Assembly (NCBI GenBank): GCA_963719485.1
Contig: OY970387.1
Span: forward strand, 1,116,001-1,180,000
Length of the DNA: 64,000 nucleotides
Direction of reading: 5' to 3'
Origin: Bog-473 sp963719485
Lineage (GTDB): Bacteria > Actinomycetota > Acidimicrobiia > Acidimicrobiales > RAAP-2
This document shows positions 38,818-47,978 of the stretch, piece by piece. The position numbers were made by a program, and so were the translations under genes. The notes under the pieces are model-generated. The model was not told the DNA's origin. It searched no databases and saw only the letters and a program-made list of their open reading frames with translations. Numbering within the stretch: the stretch's first letter is position 1; each line of letters opens with the position of its first letter.

Positions 38818-41028
38818 ATGCACCTGTTCCTGACGTACACCATCCTCGGCCTCGTCACCGGCGCCGTCTACGGGATCGCGGCTTCGGGACTCGTCCTGAC
38901 CTACACGACCTCGGGCATCTTCAACTTCGCCCAGGGCGCCATGGCCATGCTGGCGGCCTTCACCTATTGGCAGTTCCGCTACGGGTGGAACTGGCCGGCG
39001 CCGCTGGCGCTCTTCGCCGTCATCGCCGTGCTGGCACCGCTGCTGGGCATGGTGCTCTATGCCGGCATCATGCGGGGGCTCCGGCAGACCGCCGACGTCA
39101 CCAAGATCGTGGTCACGATCGGCATCATGCTCGGGCTGATCGCGTTGGCCCAGTGGATCTGGAGCCCCGGCGTGCCCCGGACCGACGGCCTCTTCTTCGG
39201 CGAGACGGCGAAATTCAAGGTCCTCGGGGTCTACGTCACCGACCACTCGGCGATCGCCCTCGGGTGCGGCGTCCTCATCGCCATCGGGATCCGCCTGCTG
39301 TTCACCAGCACCCGCACCGGGGTGGCCATGCGCGCCGTGGTCGACAACCCGGCACTCCTGCAGCTGAACGGGGGGCGCCCGGAACGGCTGGCGGCCTTCT
39401 CGTGGGCGCTCGGCGGAGCGCTGGCCGCCCTCGCCGGCATCCTCATCACCCCCATCAGCGGCGGCACCCTCGACGTCCACGTGCTGACCCTGCTCGTCCT
39501 CGACTCGATTGCCGCCGCCATGTTCGGCCGACTCCGCAGCATCTGGCTGACGTTCGCCGGCGCCCTGTTCCTCGGGCTGTCGACCACCTACGTGCTGGGG
39601 TACTTCCCGTCGTCATGGTCCTGGGCCGCGGACTTCCGCATCGCCCTGCCGATGATCACGCTGTTCGTCGTGCTCCTCGTGCTCCCCCAGGACCGGCTGC
39701 GGGGCGCGACCCTGCTCCGCACGAGGGAGCGGTTCAAGGTCCCCACCATGCGCTCGGCCGCCACCTGGGGCGTGATCCTCGTGCTCGCCGTCCTGGCCCT
39801 GGAGCAGATCATGGGCACCAACGACATGTCGACGCTGACGATCGGCATCACCTACGCCATCATCGCCCTGTCGCTCACCCTGCTCACCGGCTACGCCGGT
39901 GAGATCAACCTGGCTCCCGTCTCCTTCGGGGCCATCGCCACGATCATCGTGTTCCACCTGGGACTCTCCGGCACCGGGCTGGAACAGCGGATCACGATCT
40001 GGGGGGTGTTCCTCGGCGTCGTCGTCACCGCGCTCGTCGGCGGCCTGATCGCCTTTCCCGCCCTCCGCCTGCGTGGCCTGTACCTCGCGCTGGCCACGCT
40101 GGCCTTCGGCGTCTTCGTCTCCGACATGATCCTGAACGACATCGCCCCGCACATACTTCCCATCTTCCACGTGCACTTCTCCATCTTCCCCAACGGGACC
40201 CTGCAGATCCCGCCACCCAAGCTCGGCCCGATCGACCTCAGCTCGTCGAAGACGTTCCTCACCACCTCGGTGTGCATCTTCGTCCTCATCGGGATCGGCC
40301 TGGTGGCCCTGCGGCGCAGCCGCTACGGCCGCCGCCTGACCGCCATGAAAGACAGCCCGGCGGCGGCGGCCACCCTGGGCCAGAACCTGGTCAAGCTCAA
40401 GCTGTCGGTGTTCATGCTCTCGGCGGCCATCGCCGGCATAGGGGGCATCCTGCTGTCCGCCGCCTCGGTCAGCGTCAGCTCGACGACGTACATCATCTTC
40501 ATCAGCCTCGCCCTGGTCATGCTGACGGTGGTGGGGGGGATCGGCAACGTGGCCGGCGCCCTCATGGGTGGGATCCTCGCCGGCACCGCCTTCCAGGTCC
40601 TCAACACCACGTTCACGAACCTCAGCATGGATCGCGGCGGCGGGGGCTTCTGGAGCGTGATGGCCAACCTGGCCCTGGTGGCGCCGGCCCTGGTCGGCGT
40701 CAGCCTCGGTCGCAACCCGAGCGGGGCCGTGCCGCAGATCGTGGAGAACTACAGCCCGCTGTGGCGGGTCAAGGGGGTGCTCGCCCTCGGGGTGGCCGCC
40801 GAGATCGTCGTCTACATGCTCACCTTGACCAAGGTCATGGGGAACTGGTGGTTCGTGCTGGCGACAGGGCTCATCGTCCTGGGGCTGCCGGCGATCGGCC
40901 GTGCCGTCCGACCCGAGGCGTTCCGCCCGGCACCGGTCGCCGCCTCGGGCACGGTCGTGCCGCCTACGGAGTCCAAGCCCGCGCCGAGCGTGCCCGCACT
41001 GGAGGGCGTGGCCGATGTCCGTTCTTGA
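38818..41028 (+). CDS. Fused ABC permease LivH-LivM, branched-chain amino acid type
   Basis: 736-aa membrane protein in which the two permeases normally made separately are joined. The N-terminal half (1-300) is LivH-like: GLVTGAVYGIAASGLVLTY, TSGIFNFAQGAMAM and GGALAALAGILI. The C-terminal half (330-640) is LivM-like: ITYAIIALSLTLLTGYAGEINL, ALRLRGLYLALATLAFG and GIGNVAGALMGG. About 16-18 hydrophobic segments are expected, followed by a Pro-rich tail. The last 14 bp overlap the ATPase gene. Confidence 0.9.
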   Translation: MHLFLTYTILGLVTGAVYGIAASGLVLTYTTSGIFNFAQGAMAMLAAFTYWQFRYGWNWPAPLALFAVIAVLAPLLGMVLYAGIMRGLRQTADVTKIVVTIGIMLGLIALAQWIWSPGVPRTDGLFFGETAKFKVLGVYVTDHSAIALGCGVLIAIGIRLLFTSTRTGVAMRAVVDNPALLQLNGGRPERLAAFSWALGGALAALAGILITPISGGTLDVHVLTLLVLDSIAAAMFGRLRSIWLTFAGALFLGLSTTYVLGYFPSSWSWAADFRIALPMITLFVVLLVLPQDRLRGATLLRTRERFKVPTMRSAATWGVILVLAVLALEQIMGTNDMSTLTIGITYAIIALSLTLLTGYAGEINLAPVSFGAIATIIVFHLGLSGTGLEQRITIWGVFLGVVVTALVGGLIAFPALRLRGLYLALATLAFGVFVSDMILNDIAPHILPIFHVHFSIFPNGTLQIPPPKLGPIDLSSSKTFLTTSVCIFVLIGIGLVALRRSRYGRRLTAMKDSPAAAATLGQNLVKLKLSVFMLSAAIAGIGGILLSAASVSVSSTTYIIFISLALVMLTVVGGIGNVAGALMGGILAGTAFQVLNTTFTNLSMDRGGGGFWSVMANLALVAPALVGVSLGRNPSGAVPQIVENYSPLWRVKGVLALGVAAEIVVYMLTLTKVMGNWWFVLATGLIVLGLPAIGRAVRPEAFRPAPVAASGTVVPPTESKPAPSVPALEGVADVRS

Positions 41029-41743
41029 GGTGACGGACGTCTCGGTCGCCTTCGGCGGGGCGCTGGTGCTGAGCGAAGTCTCGCTCTCGGTGGCCGAGGG
41101 TGGCGTGACCGGCCTCATCGGGCCCAACGGAGCCGGCAAGACAACGCTGTTCAACGTGGTCAGCGGGCTGCTCGAGCCGCAGTCGGGGCGCGTGCAGATC
41201 GACGGGCACGACGTCACCAACGCGGGGCCCGCCGCCCGGGCCCGGCGCGGCCTGGCCCGCACCTACCAGCGGCTCGAGCTGTTCACCTCTCTCACCGTGC
41301 GGGACAACATCCAGGTGGCGGGCGAGATCCGCAACACCTGGGGTCGGCGCGGCCGGATCGACGTCGGCGCCGAAACCGACCGCGTCATCGAGCTGGTCGG
41401 CCTGGGCGACGTGGCCGACCGCGACGTGAGCGAGCTGCCGACCGGCCGGGCCCGGGTGGTGGAGGTGGCACGCGCCCTCATGACCCAACCAAAGGTCCTC
41501 CTGCTCGACGAGCCGGCCTCGGGACAGACCGAACAGGAGACAGAGGCCTTCGGGCGGCTCCTGCAGCAACTCGTGTACGAGCGGGGACTGGCCATCTGCC
41601 TCGTCGAGCACGATGTCGGCCTCGTGATGGACACGTGTGCGCACATCCACGTCCTCGACTACGGCGAGATCATCGCCAGTGGGACGCCCGAGCAGGTCAA
41701 GGTCGACCCGGTCGTGGTGAACGCCTACCTGGGTGCCCCGTGA
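41015..41743 (+). CDS. ABC transporter ATP-binding protein, LivG-like
   Basis: 242-aa ATPase: Walker A GPNGAGKTTLFN, ARTYQRLELFTSLTVRDN (the Q-loop and LivG-typical segment), Walker B VLLLDEPASG, and H-loop VEHDV. The signature is ELPTGRARVVEVARAL instead of LSxGxxR; the change of LSGG to LPTG is a notable departure also seen in some LivG proteins. ATG 41015 overlaps the end of the permease gene. Confidence 0.88.
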   Translation: MSVLEVTDVSVAFGGALVLSEVSLSVAEGGVTGLIGPNGAGKTTLFNVVSGLLEPQSGRVQIDGHDVTNAGPAARARRGLARTYQRLELFTSLTVRDNIQVAGEIRNTWGRRGRIDVGAETDRVIELVGLGDVADRDVSELPTGRARVVEVARALMTQPKVLLLDEPASGQTEQETEAFGRLLQQLVYERGLAICLVEHDVGLVMDTCAHIHVLDYGEIIASGTPEQVKVDPVVVNAYLGAP

Positions 41744-42474
41744 CCGTGGCTTCGGCCGCCGCAGCCGATCCCGGTATCGCGCCGATCTTCGAGCTGCGCG
41801 CCATCCGGGCGGGTTACGGGCCGATCGAGGTCGTCCACGGGGTCAGCCTCGAGGTCCCGGCCGGATCGGTGATGGCGTTGCTCGGGCCCAACGGCGGCGG
41901 CAAGACCACGCTGCTCAACGTCTGCGCCGGCACCCTGCCCGCCAGCAGCGGTGAGGTGCGCTTCGAGGGCGCTCCGGTCACCCGGTTCTCGGCGGATCAC
42001 CGCGCCCGCCGGGGCATCTGCACCGTGCCCGAGGGGCGGGGGATCTTCCCCAACCTCAGCGTGCGGGAGAACCTCCTCATGGCCACCCAGGTCGGGGTGC
42101 CGATGGACCAGGTCGAAGAGGTGACCTTCGCCCAATTCCCGCAGCTGAGCGGACGACGCCGGCAGATGGCCGGCACGCTCTCGGGCGGTGAGCAGCAGAT
42201 GCTGGCGCTGGCTCGCGCCTTCGCAACCGATCCGAAGCTGCTGCTGCTCGACGAGCTGTCCATGGGACTGGCGCCGATTGTGGTCGGCCAGCTCTACGAC
42301 AAGGTCCGCCAGCTCGCGTCGATCGGCCTCTCCATCCTGCTGGTCGAACAGTTCGCGCGCACCGCGCTCCCCATCGCCGACAGCGCAGCGGTCGTGCTCC
42401 AGGGCGTGATCGCCCACCGCGGCAGCCCGGCCGAGATGGAAGAAGCGCTGTCCAGCAGCTATCTCGGCGGCTGA
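41740..42474 (+). CDS. ABC transporter ATP-binding protein, LivF-like
   Basis: 244-aa ATPase: Walker A GPNGGGKTTLLN, signature LSGGEQQMLALARA, Walker B LLLLDELSMGLAP (the LivF form), and ILLVEQFARTAL at the H-loop, where Gln replaces His as usual in LivF. GTG 41740 overlaps the livG-like stop (GTGA). Together with the preceding three genes it completes one importer. Confidence 0.9.
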   Translation: MTVASAAAADPGIAPIFELRAIRAGYGPIEVVHGVSLEVPAGSVMALLGPNGGGKTTLLNVCAGTLPASSGEVRFEGAPVTRFSADHRARRGICTVPEGRGIFPNLSVRENLLMATQVGVPMDQVEEVTFAQFPQLSGRRRQMAGTLSGGEQQMLALARAFATDPKLLLLDELSMGLAPIVVGQLYDKVRQLASIGLSILLVEQFARTALPIADSAAVVLQGVIAHRGSPAEMEEALSSSYLGG

Positions 42475-42499
42475 CGGCTGCTGAACGGAGGACACCCGG

Positions 42500-42530
42500 C
42501 GCCGGTGCCAATATGAAACATGGCACGGCG
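42500..42530. repeat. Imperfect inverted repeat after the ABC transporter operon
   Basis: CGCCGGTGCCA (42500-42510) and TGGCACGGCG (42521-42530) pair with a single-base bulge around a 10-nt loop, 25 bp after the last transporter gene. No T-run follows. It could reduce read-through into the next genes. Confidence 0.35.
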
Positions 42531-42570
42531 GGCCGGACATGGGGCGTGAAAAGGCACCGAGGCGGCCGGG

Positions 42571-43092
42571 ATGAGGAGCCTGCTCGAGACTGATCACCCT
42601 TCCGACCCTTCCGCCCCGCCCGCGCCACCACGGCGCTCACGGCCGTTGCGCCGGAGTCGCTGGGTCCTGGCGGTGGCAGGGGGAGCGCTGGTCGCGACCG
42701 CACTGAGCCTGCTGATCGCCGACCAGGTCACGGCGTACGACCGCTACGACCGGGCCCAGACGTCGCTCGGGGTGACGCGGCAGGAGACCCACACCGTCTC
42801 GGCCCAACTGGCCGACCTCCGACGTGACCTCAGCGAGCTCCAGACGCAGGTCGGCAACGACACCACCGCGCTCAACCAGGACGCCTCACAACTCCTGGGT
42901 GCACAGACGTCGCTGGCCGCGGCGCAGACGCAGGTGACGCAGCAGGCGTCACGCATCGCCTCGCTACAGACCTGTCTGGTGGGTGTCGAGCAGGCTCTGA
43001 ACGCACTGGCCGTGGGGAAACAGGCCAAGGCCATTGCCGCGCTCAACTCCGTCTCGGCGAACTGCACCGCAGCAGAGGCATCGGGTGGCTGA
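42571..43092 (+). CDS. Membrane-anchored coiled-coil protein, unknown function
   Basis: 173 aa: a Pro/Arg-rich cytoplasmic N-terminus (1-30), one transmembrane helix (WVLAVAGGALVATALSLLIA), then an extracellular coiled coil (60-130, Leu/Gln/Thr-rich heptads such as QLADLRRDLSELQTQVG) and a C-terminal LQTCLVGVEQALNALAVG...SANC module with two cysteines. The same module recurs in the next protein (LQTCLGGVKSAF...GACTQL). The stop overlaps the next start by 8 bp. Confidence 0.7.
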   Translation: MRSLLETDHPSDPSAPPAPPRRSRPLRRSRWVLAVAGGALVATALSLLIADQVTAYDRYDRAQTSLGVTRQETHTVSAQLADLRRDLSELQTQVGNDTTALNQDASQLLGAQTSLAAAQTQVTQQASRIASLQTCLVGVEQALNALAVGKQAKAIAALNSVSANCTAAEASGG

Positions 43093-44413
43093 TCTCCGGC
43101 GGGCGCGGGGCGGGCGATGGCTCGTCGCGACCGGGGCGGTGCTCTGTCTCGGAGTGCTCGTCGCGGCGGTGTGGACCGATGTCGACGCCCGCACGCGCAA
43201 CCGGAACGAGCAAGCTGCCCTCGCGGCGGCAAAGGCCCACCTCGCCAGATTGCATCACGACGTCGCCGTCACCCGGTTCGCCAAAGCCGTCACGACCAGC
43301 AAGCGCGACGCGCTGCAGGCGTCGATCAACTCGACCATGAGCCAATTGGCCGTCACGAACGGGTCGTTGGCCAACACCAACGTGCACGCGTTCGTGCAGG
43401 GCGTCGGGATCGACACGCTGCAGACCTGCCTGGGCGGCGTCAAGAGCGCCTTCGCCCAGATCACGGCCAAGAACAACACCGAGGCCGCCAAGGACATCTC
43501 GGACGTCTCGGGTGCGTGCACCCAGCTGGCCGGCGGCGCGGGCACGGGCCTGGTCTACCCGTTCGACTTTCCCGACCCCGCCGTCATCCTCGTCGGCAGG
43601 ACCTACTACGCGTATGCCACCAATTCGGTGGCAGGCAACATCCAGATCATCGAATCCACGGACCTCACCCATTGGACCGCGGTCGGGAACGCACTGCCGA
43701 GCCTCCCCGCGTGGGCGGCAGCCAACAACACGTGGGCCCCCGCCGTGGCCCGGATCGGCGGGAACTACCTCCTCTACTACGCGGCGGACGTCGCCGGCGG
43801 CACGAAGGAGTGCATCTCGGTGGCATCCGCCAGCCAACCGCAGGGGCCGTTCAGCGACAACTCGACGGCGCCCCTGGAGTGTCAGAAGGCGCTCGGGGGC
43901 TCCATCGACCCGGCATCGTTCATCGACACCGACGGAAAGCCGTACCTCGTCTGGAAGTCCGGCGGCCCTGGATCGTCGGTCCTCTGGTCGGAGCAGCTCA
44001 ACGCGTCGGGCACCTCGTTCGTCCCAGGGGCCAAGCCCGCTGCACTGCTGGTGCCGGACCAGTCGTGGGAGTCCGGCACCGTGGAGGCCCCCGACCTCGT
44101 CGCAACGGGCGGCCACTACTACCTCTTCTATTCGGGCAACGACTGGAACACGGCGAAGTACGCCGTCGGCGTCGCCTTCTGCACCGGGCCTCTCGGACCG
44201 TGCAATGACGCGACGCCCGGCCCGATCCTCTCGAACGGCCCCGGCGTGGCCGGTCCGGGCGGGGAGTGGGTCTTCGCCGACACGAGCGGGGACTTCTGGA
44301 TCGCGTTCCACGCCTGGGTTCCCGGGGCCGTCGGATTCCCCAACAGCCGCGACCTCTATCTCCGCCGGCTCACGTTCAGCGGATTTGGTCCGGTCGTGGC
44401 AACGTCCGGATAG
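43085..44413 (+). CDS. Membrane-anchored glycoside hydrolase family 43-like protein
   Basis: 442 aa. N-terminus: cytoplasmic basic tail, transmembrane helix (WLVATGAVLCLGVLVAAVW), coiled-coil stalk and the two-cysteine module seen in the preceding protein. From about residue 155 a five-bladed propeller follows: FPDPAVILVGRTYYAYAT (catalytic-base Asp), AAANNTWAPAVARIGGNYLL, GGSIDPASFIDTDGKPYL (pKa-modulating Asp) and SGTVEAPDLV (acid Glu), the GH43 triad layout. It should act outside the cell on arabinose/xylose-containing or other glycans. GTG start. Confidence 0.82.
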   Translation: MADLRRARGGRWLVATGAVLCLGVLVAAVWTDVDARTRNRNEQAALAAAKAHLARLHHDVAVTRFAKAVTTSKRDALQASINSTMSQLAVTNGSLANTNVHAFVQGVGIDTLQTCLGGVKSAFAQITAKNNTEAAKDISDVSGACTQLAGGAGTGLVYPFDFPDPAVILVGRTYYAYATNSVAGNIQIIESTDLTHWTAVGNALPSLPAWAAANNTWAPAVARIGGNYLLYYAADVAGGTKECISVASASQPQGPFSDNSTAPLECQKALGGSIDPASFIDTDGKPYLVWKSGGPGSSVLWSEQLNASGTSFVPGAKPAALLVPDQSWESGTVEAPDLVATGGHYYLFYSGNDWNTAKYAVGVAFCTGPLGPCNDATPGPILSNGPGVAGPGGEWVFADTSGDFWIAFHAWVPGAVGFPNSRDLYLRRLTFSGFGPVVATSG

Positions 44414-44418
44414 AGCCG

Positions 44419-45294
44419 TCAGCGCGCGGCGGCCAGGGCCTCGGCGCGACGGCCGAGCCCGGGAGCGTCCAGCTCGACGCTCAACCGGGCGAAGTCGCTC
44501 GTCGGCCCCCGCCAGCGCAGGTCCTCGACCGACCCGAGCAGCGAGCGATCGATGCGCAACGTCGCCAGCTCCTTGAAGAGCAGCGCGTCCTCCCGGCACT
44601 CCTGCAACGTGGTCGCCAGCTTCGGGGCGCTCCGCACCGTGACCTCCCAGGCACCCGGATCCGCTGGGATGTCCTCGATATGGCTCCATCGAGCCAGAAC
44701 GGCGGCCGCCGACTTGGCGCCCCAACCCGCAAGTCCGGGAAAACCGTCCGCGCTGTCGCCGACGAGCGCCAGATAGTCGGGGATGGAAGCGGGGCCGACC
44801 CCGAACTTGGCCTCGACTCCGCCCTCGTCGATCAGCACGTCCTTGCGCCGGTCCAGTTGCACGACGCGGTCCCCGCGGACGCATTGGCCGAGGTCCTTGT
44901 CGGGGGTGCAGATGACGACCTGCTCCACCTCCGGGTCGTCGTCCGCCACGGCCGCTCCGCTCGCCAGCGCGTCATCCGCCTCGAGCTCGACCATGGGCCA
45001 GACCATCACCCCCAGGGCGCCGAGAGCCTCCTCGAGGGGCCAGGCTTGCGACCATAGATCGGGATCCACGCCTTCACCGGTCTTGTAGCCCGGCCAGAGA
45101 TCGTTACGGAAGGACTCGATCACGTGGTCGGTCGCCACGCCGACGTGGGTCGCACCGTCGCCCAAGAGTTGCAACACGGAGCTGACCACCCCCCTGACCG
45201 CGGCCACCTCGTTCCCGGCGGCGTTGCGGTGGGGCGGCGCACCGAAGAAATGGCGGAACAGCTCGTAGGTCCCGTCGACCAGGTGCACCTTCAT
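44419..45294 (-). CDS. 5'-3' exonuclease / flap endonuclease family protein
   Basis: 291 aa, similar to the N-terminal 5' nuclease domain of DNA polymerase I but as a stand-alone enzyme. Metal-binding acids appear in KVHLVDGTYELFRHFFG, PMVELEADDALASGA, VVICTPDKDLGQCV and DYLALVGDSADGFPGLAGWGAKSAA, the last being the helix-3-turn-3-helix DNA contact. Likely role in repair or RNA-primer removal. Convergent with the GH43 gene (5 bp between stops). ATG 45294. Confidence 0.88.
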   Translation of the reverse strand: MKVHLVDGTYELFRHFFGAPPHRNAAGNEVAAVRGVVSSVLQLLGDGATHVGVATDHVIESFRNDLWPGYKTGEGVDPDLWSQAWPLEEALGALGVMVWPMVELEADDALASGAAVADDDPEVEQVVICTPDKDLGQCVRGDRVVQLDRRKDVLIDEGGVEAKFGVGPASIPDYLALVGDSADGFPGLAGWGAKSAAAVLARWSHIEDIPADPGAWEVTVRSAPKLATTLQECREDALLFKELATLRIDRSLLGSVEDLRWRGPTSDFARLSVELDAPGLGRRAEALAAAR

Positions 45295-45447
45295 GGTGGG
45301 ACCGAGTCTGTCACTCCTCCATGGGTGTCACCCGGGCCAGGTCCGTCAGCCCCGCTTCTGGTGGTCTTTCCTGGCTCCGGTGGCCTTGCGCTGCCGGCCT
45401 GCGACGGGGCGGTGCGTACCGTCCCAAAATGCGGGTATCAGTACGTC

Positions 45448-46269
45448 ATGGCACTTAGCCGGCGCATTGCCCGACCGCTGCTCGCATCCATCTTTGTCGC
45501 CGGAGGATTCGACGCGGTCCGCAATCCGGAAGGAAAAGCGGTCAAGGCGCGCGTCGTCACCGAACCGCTCAACGAGAAGACCGGCATGGGGGCGCTCGAC
45601 ACCGAGACGGCGGTACGCATCAACGGCGGCGTCCAGATCGTCGGTGGTCTGCTCCTGGCCACAGGAAAGTTCCGGCGACTGGGTGCCCTCATGCTGATCG
45701 GCTCCCTGGTTCCCACCACGTACGCCGGCCACCGATTCTGGGAAGAAACGGATGAGACCACTCGATCCCAGCAGAGAATGCATTTTCTGAAGAACCTCGG
45801 ACTTCTCGGCGGCCTCATCCTGGCGGCGGTGGACACCGAAGGAGCTCCCTCGCTCGGCTGGCGCACGAAGCGCAGGGTGCACGAGCTCGAGGACGCGGTG
45901 CTCCCGTGGCACACGAACGGCCAGGCGCCGGCCCTTGGAAGAAAGTCGAAAGCTATGGCCGCCAACGCCTCGAAGACGGGCGGACGGGCGATCCATGAGG
46001 TTCGTGATGTGGGAGGTCGCGCCCGTCAGCGACTGGGTGACGTGAAGTTCGACCCGACGGAGAAGCTGGCCGTCGTGCGCGAGGGACTCGACAACGTGCA
46101 GTCCACCGTCACGGGCGGGGGCGCGGCACAGGCCGTGCAACAAGCGACTTCGCTCGTGGCCAACGCGGCGCGACAACTGGAGCCCCTCGCGGAGAGCACG
46201 GTGCAGGCCGGTGTCGAGGTGGCGACCGAAGCACTGTCCAAGTTGAGCGAGCATCTGCCGAACGCCTAG
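45448..46269 (+). CDS. DoxX family membrane protein with long C-terminal extension
   Basis: 273 aa. The first 140 residues form a DoxX-type four-helix membrane domain (RPLLASIFVAGGFDAVRNP, ARVINGGVQIVGGLLLATG as AVRINGGVQIVGG, LIGSLVPTTYAGHRFWEE, FLKNLGLLGGLILAAVD). The remaining 130 residues are hydrophilic, Ala/Lys/Gln-rich and probably helical. DoxX proteins are often linked to thiosulfate/quinone chemistry or oxidative stress in actinobacteria; this one has no assigned reaction. ATG 45448; the longer frame is antisense to the exonuclease gene. Confidence 0.82.
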   Translation: MALSRRIARPLLASIFVAGGFDAVRNPEGKAVKARVVTEPLNEKTGMGALDTETAVRINGGVQIVGGLLLATGKFRRLGALMLIGSLVPTTYAGHRFWEETDETTRSQQRMHFLKNLGLLGGLILAAVDTEGAPSLGWRTKRRVHELEDAVLPWHTNGQAPALGRKSKAMAANASKTGGRAIHEVRDVGGRARQRLGDVKFDPTEKLAVVREGLDNVQSTVTGGGAAQAVQQATSLVANAARQLEPLAESTVQAGVEVATEALSKLSEHLPNA

Positions 46270-46341
46270 GTCGGGGTGGACCACCGCGAGAGGCGGCTGG
46301 TCGCAATGCGTTCGAAGGTCCGGTCTCTGTGACGCCCGCGT

Positions 46342-47583
46342 TCAGGCCGGACCGGTCACGGCCGCCAGCGCGCGTTCGAGGAAGGCGCGTTCGGCCTCGT
46401 TGTCGGTGCGCGCCAGGGCCGCCCGGTAGGCAATGGCCGCTTCGGCGTGACGGCCCGATCGCCTGAGGAGGTCGGCCCGGACCGCGTGAAAGAGGTAGTA
46501 CGACTCGAGCGGCAGGCCCTCCAGTGCGCGGAGCCCGGCCGCCGGGCCCTCCACTTCAGCGAGCGCGACGGCCCGGTTGAGCGCAATCACGGGCGACGCA
46601 TCGAAGACGAGGAGTTGGTCGTAGAGAGCCACGATCTGGCGCCAGTCGGTTTCCGTCCCGCGCCGCGCGTCACTGTGGACTGCGTTGATGGCGGCCTGGA
46701 TCTGGTACGGGCCCGGTGCGTTCCGCCGCAGGCAGAAACGGACGAGACCCTGGCCTTCGTCGATCAGATCCTGATCCCAGAGTGTGCGCTCCTGCTCGGG
46801 GAGCGGGACCAGTGCGCCGCCCGGGCCTGTTCGGGCCGGCCGACGCGCGGCGATCAGGAGCATGAGGGCCAGGAGCCCGATCACTTCGGGCTCGTCGGGC
46901 ATGAGCTCCACCAACGTGCGCCCGAGGCGGATGGCCTCGGTGCACAGGTCTTCGCGCACCAGGAGCTCACCCGACGTCGCGGTGTAGCCCTCGTTGAACA
47001 CGAGGTAGATCACCGCCAGCACGACGCCGAGGCGGTCCGGCAACTCAGCACTACTCGGGACGCGGTAGGGAATGGCGGCGTCACGGATCTTGGCCTTGGC
47101 CCGGACGATGCGCTGGGCCATGGTCGATTCGGGGACGACGAAGGCTCGGGCGATCTCGGGCGTCGAGAGCCCGCCGAGCAGACGAAGCGTCAACGCGACC
47201 TGGGCCGACGGCGCAAGCGCCGGGTGACAGCAGGTGAAGATCAGGCGAAGGCGGTCGTCAGGCACGGCTGGCTCCTCTTCGGGCTCTCCGGTAGGGATGA
47301 GGAGCGCGGTCGCTTGAGCCTGGCGATCCTCCCGGGAAGCTTCCCGCCGGAGGCGGTCGATGATCCGGTTGCGTGCCGTGGTGATGATCCATCCCGCGGG
47401 ACTGGGGGGAAGGCCCTCCGTAGGCCACCGCACAGCGGCAACGGTGAACGCGTCCTGCACGCCGTCCTCGGCGAGGTCGATGTCATTGAAGTCCCGTATG
47501 AGGACCGAGACCGCTCGTCCGTATTCCTGGCGGAAGATGCGCTCGATCTCACGATCGCGCACCGTCGGATCGCGGTCTGGCAT
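46342..47583 (-). CDS. ECF sigma factor, ECF42-like (DUF6596)
   Basis: 413 aa. Sigma region 2 (IFRQEYGRAVSVLIRDFNDIDLAEDGVQDAF, quoted key part IDLAEDGVQDAF) with GWIITTARNRIIDRLRRE, region 4 (LLGGLSTPEIARAFVVPESTMAQRI), and a long C-terminal domain with GYTATSGELLVREDLCTEA, typical of group ECF42 (often called SigJ- or YlaC-like in databases). ECF42 factors have no classical anti-sigma; the C-terminal domain is thought to regulate activity. The ATG overlaps the stop of the DGPF gene (ATGA), the known genomic partner of this group. Confidence 0.9.
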   Translation of the reverse strand: MPDRDPTVRDREIERIFRQEYGRAVSVLIRDFNDIDLAEDGVQDAFTVAAVRWPTEGLPPSPAGWIITTARNRIIDRLRREASREDRQAQATALLIPTGEPEEEPAVPDDRLRLIFTCCHPALAPSAQVALTLRLLGGLSTPEIARAFVVPESTMAQRIVRAKAKIRDAAIPYRVPSSAELPDRLGVVLAVIYLVFNEGYTATSGELLVREDLCTEAIRLGRTLVELMPDEPEVIGLLALMLLIAARRPARTGPGGALVPLPEQERTLWDQDLIDEGQGLVRFCLRRNAPGPYQIQAAINAVHSDARRGTETDWRQIVALYDQLLVFDASPVIALNRAVALAEVEGPAAGLRALEGLPLESYYLFHAVRADLLRRSGRHAEAAIAYRAALARTDNEAERAFLERALAAVTGPA

Positions 47584-47939
47584 CAGCCGGGAGGGTCCTC
47601 CTGGAACGGCCGCACCTCGACGGGCTCCATGCAGGCCCGGGTCGCCTTCTTGGCCCATTCGAGCGCGGCGTCAAGATCGGACGCCTCAATGACCCAGAAG
47701 CCCCCGATGTGCTCCTTGGATTCGGTGAAGGGCCCGTCCGTCAGCATGAACTCGCCGCCCTCGGCGCGGACGACCGTGGCGGAGGACGCCGGCAGCAGCC
47801 CGCCGCCGAAGACCCAGACCCCCGAGGACTGCATCTCTTCGTTGAGCCGGTCGACCTGTCGGTAGGCCACCTGGTTCTGCTCCTCGGACCGTGGCGGTGC
47901 ACCGTCGATCATCGCCACGCTCAACATGTATTGCCTCAT
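47583..47939 (-). CDS. YCII/DGPF-domain protein
   Basis: 118 aa of the YciI-like superfamily, with MRQYMLSVAMIDGAP, FMLTDGPFTESKEHIGGFWVIE (the DGPF motif) and ALEWAKKATRA. Proteins of this kind are regularly encoded beside ECF42 sigma factors and often duplicated in target operons, but their biochemical role is unknown. Its start is 39 bp downstream of the DHFR-like gene, and its stop overlaps the sigma start. Confidence 0.9.
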   Translation of the reverse strand: MRQYMLSVAMIDGAPPRSEEQNQVAYRQVDRLNEEMQSSGVWVFGGGLLPASSATVVRAEGGEFMLTDGPFTESKEHIGGFWVIEASDLDAALEWAKKATRACMEPVEVRPFQEDPPG

Positions 47940-47978
47940 CGTCGTTCTCCTTCTCGCTCGTCTTCTCGCTGTCGATCG

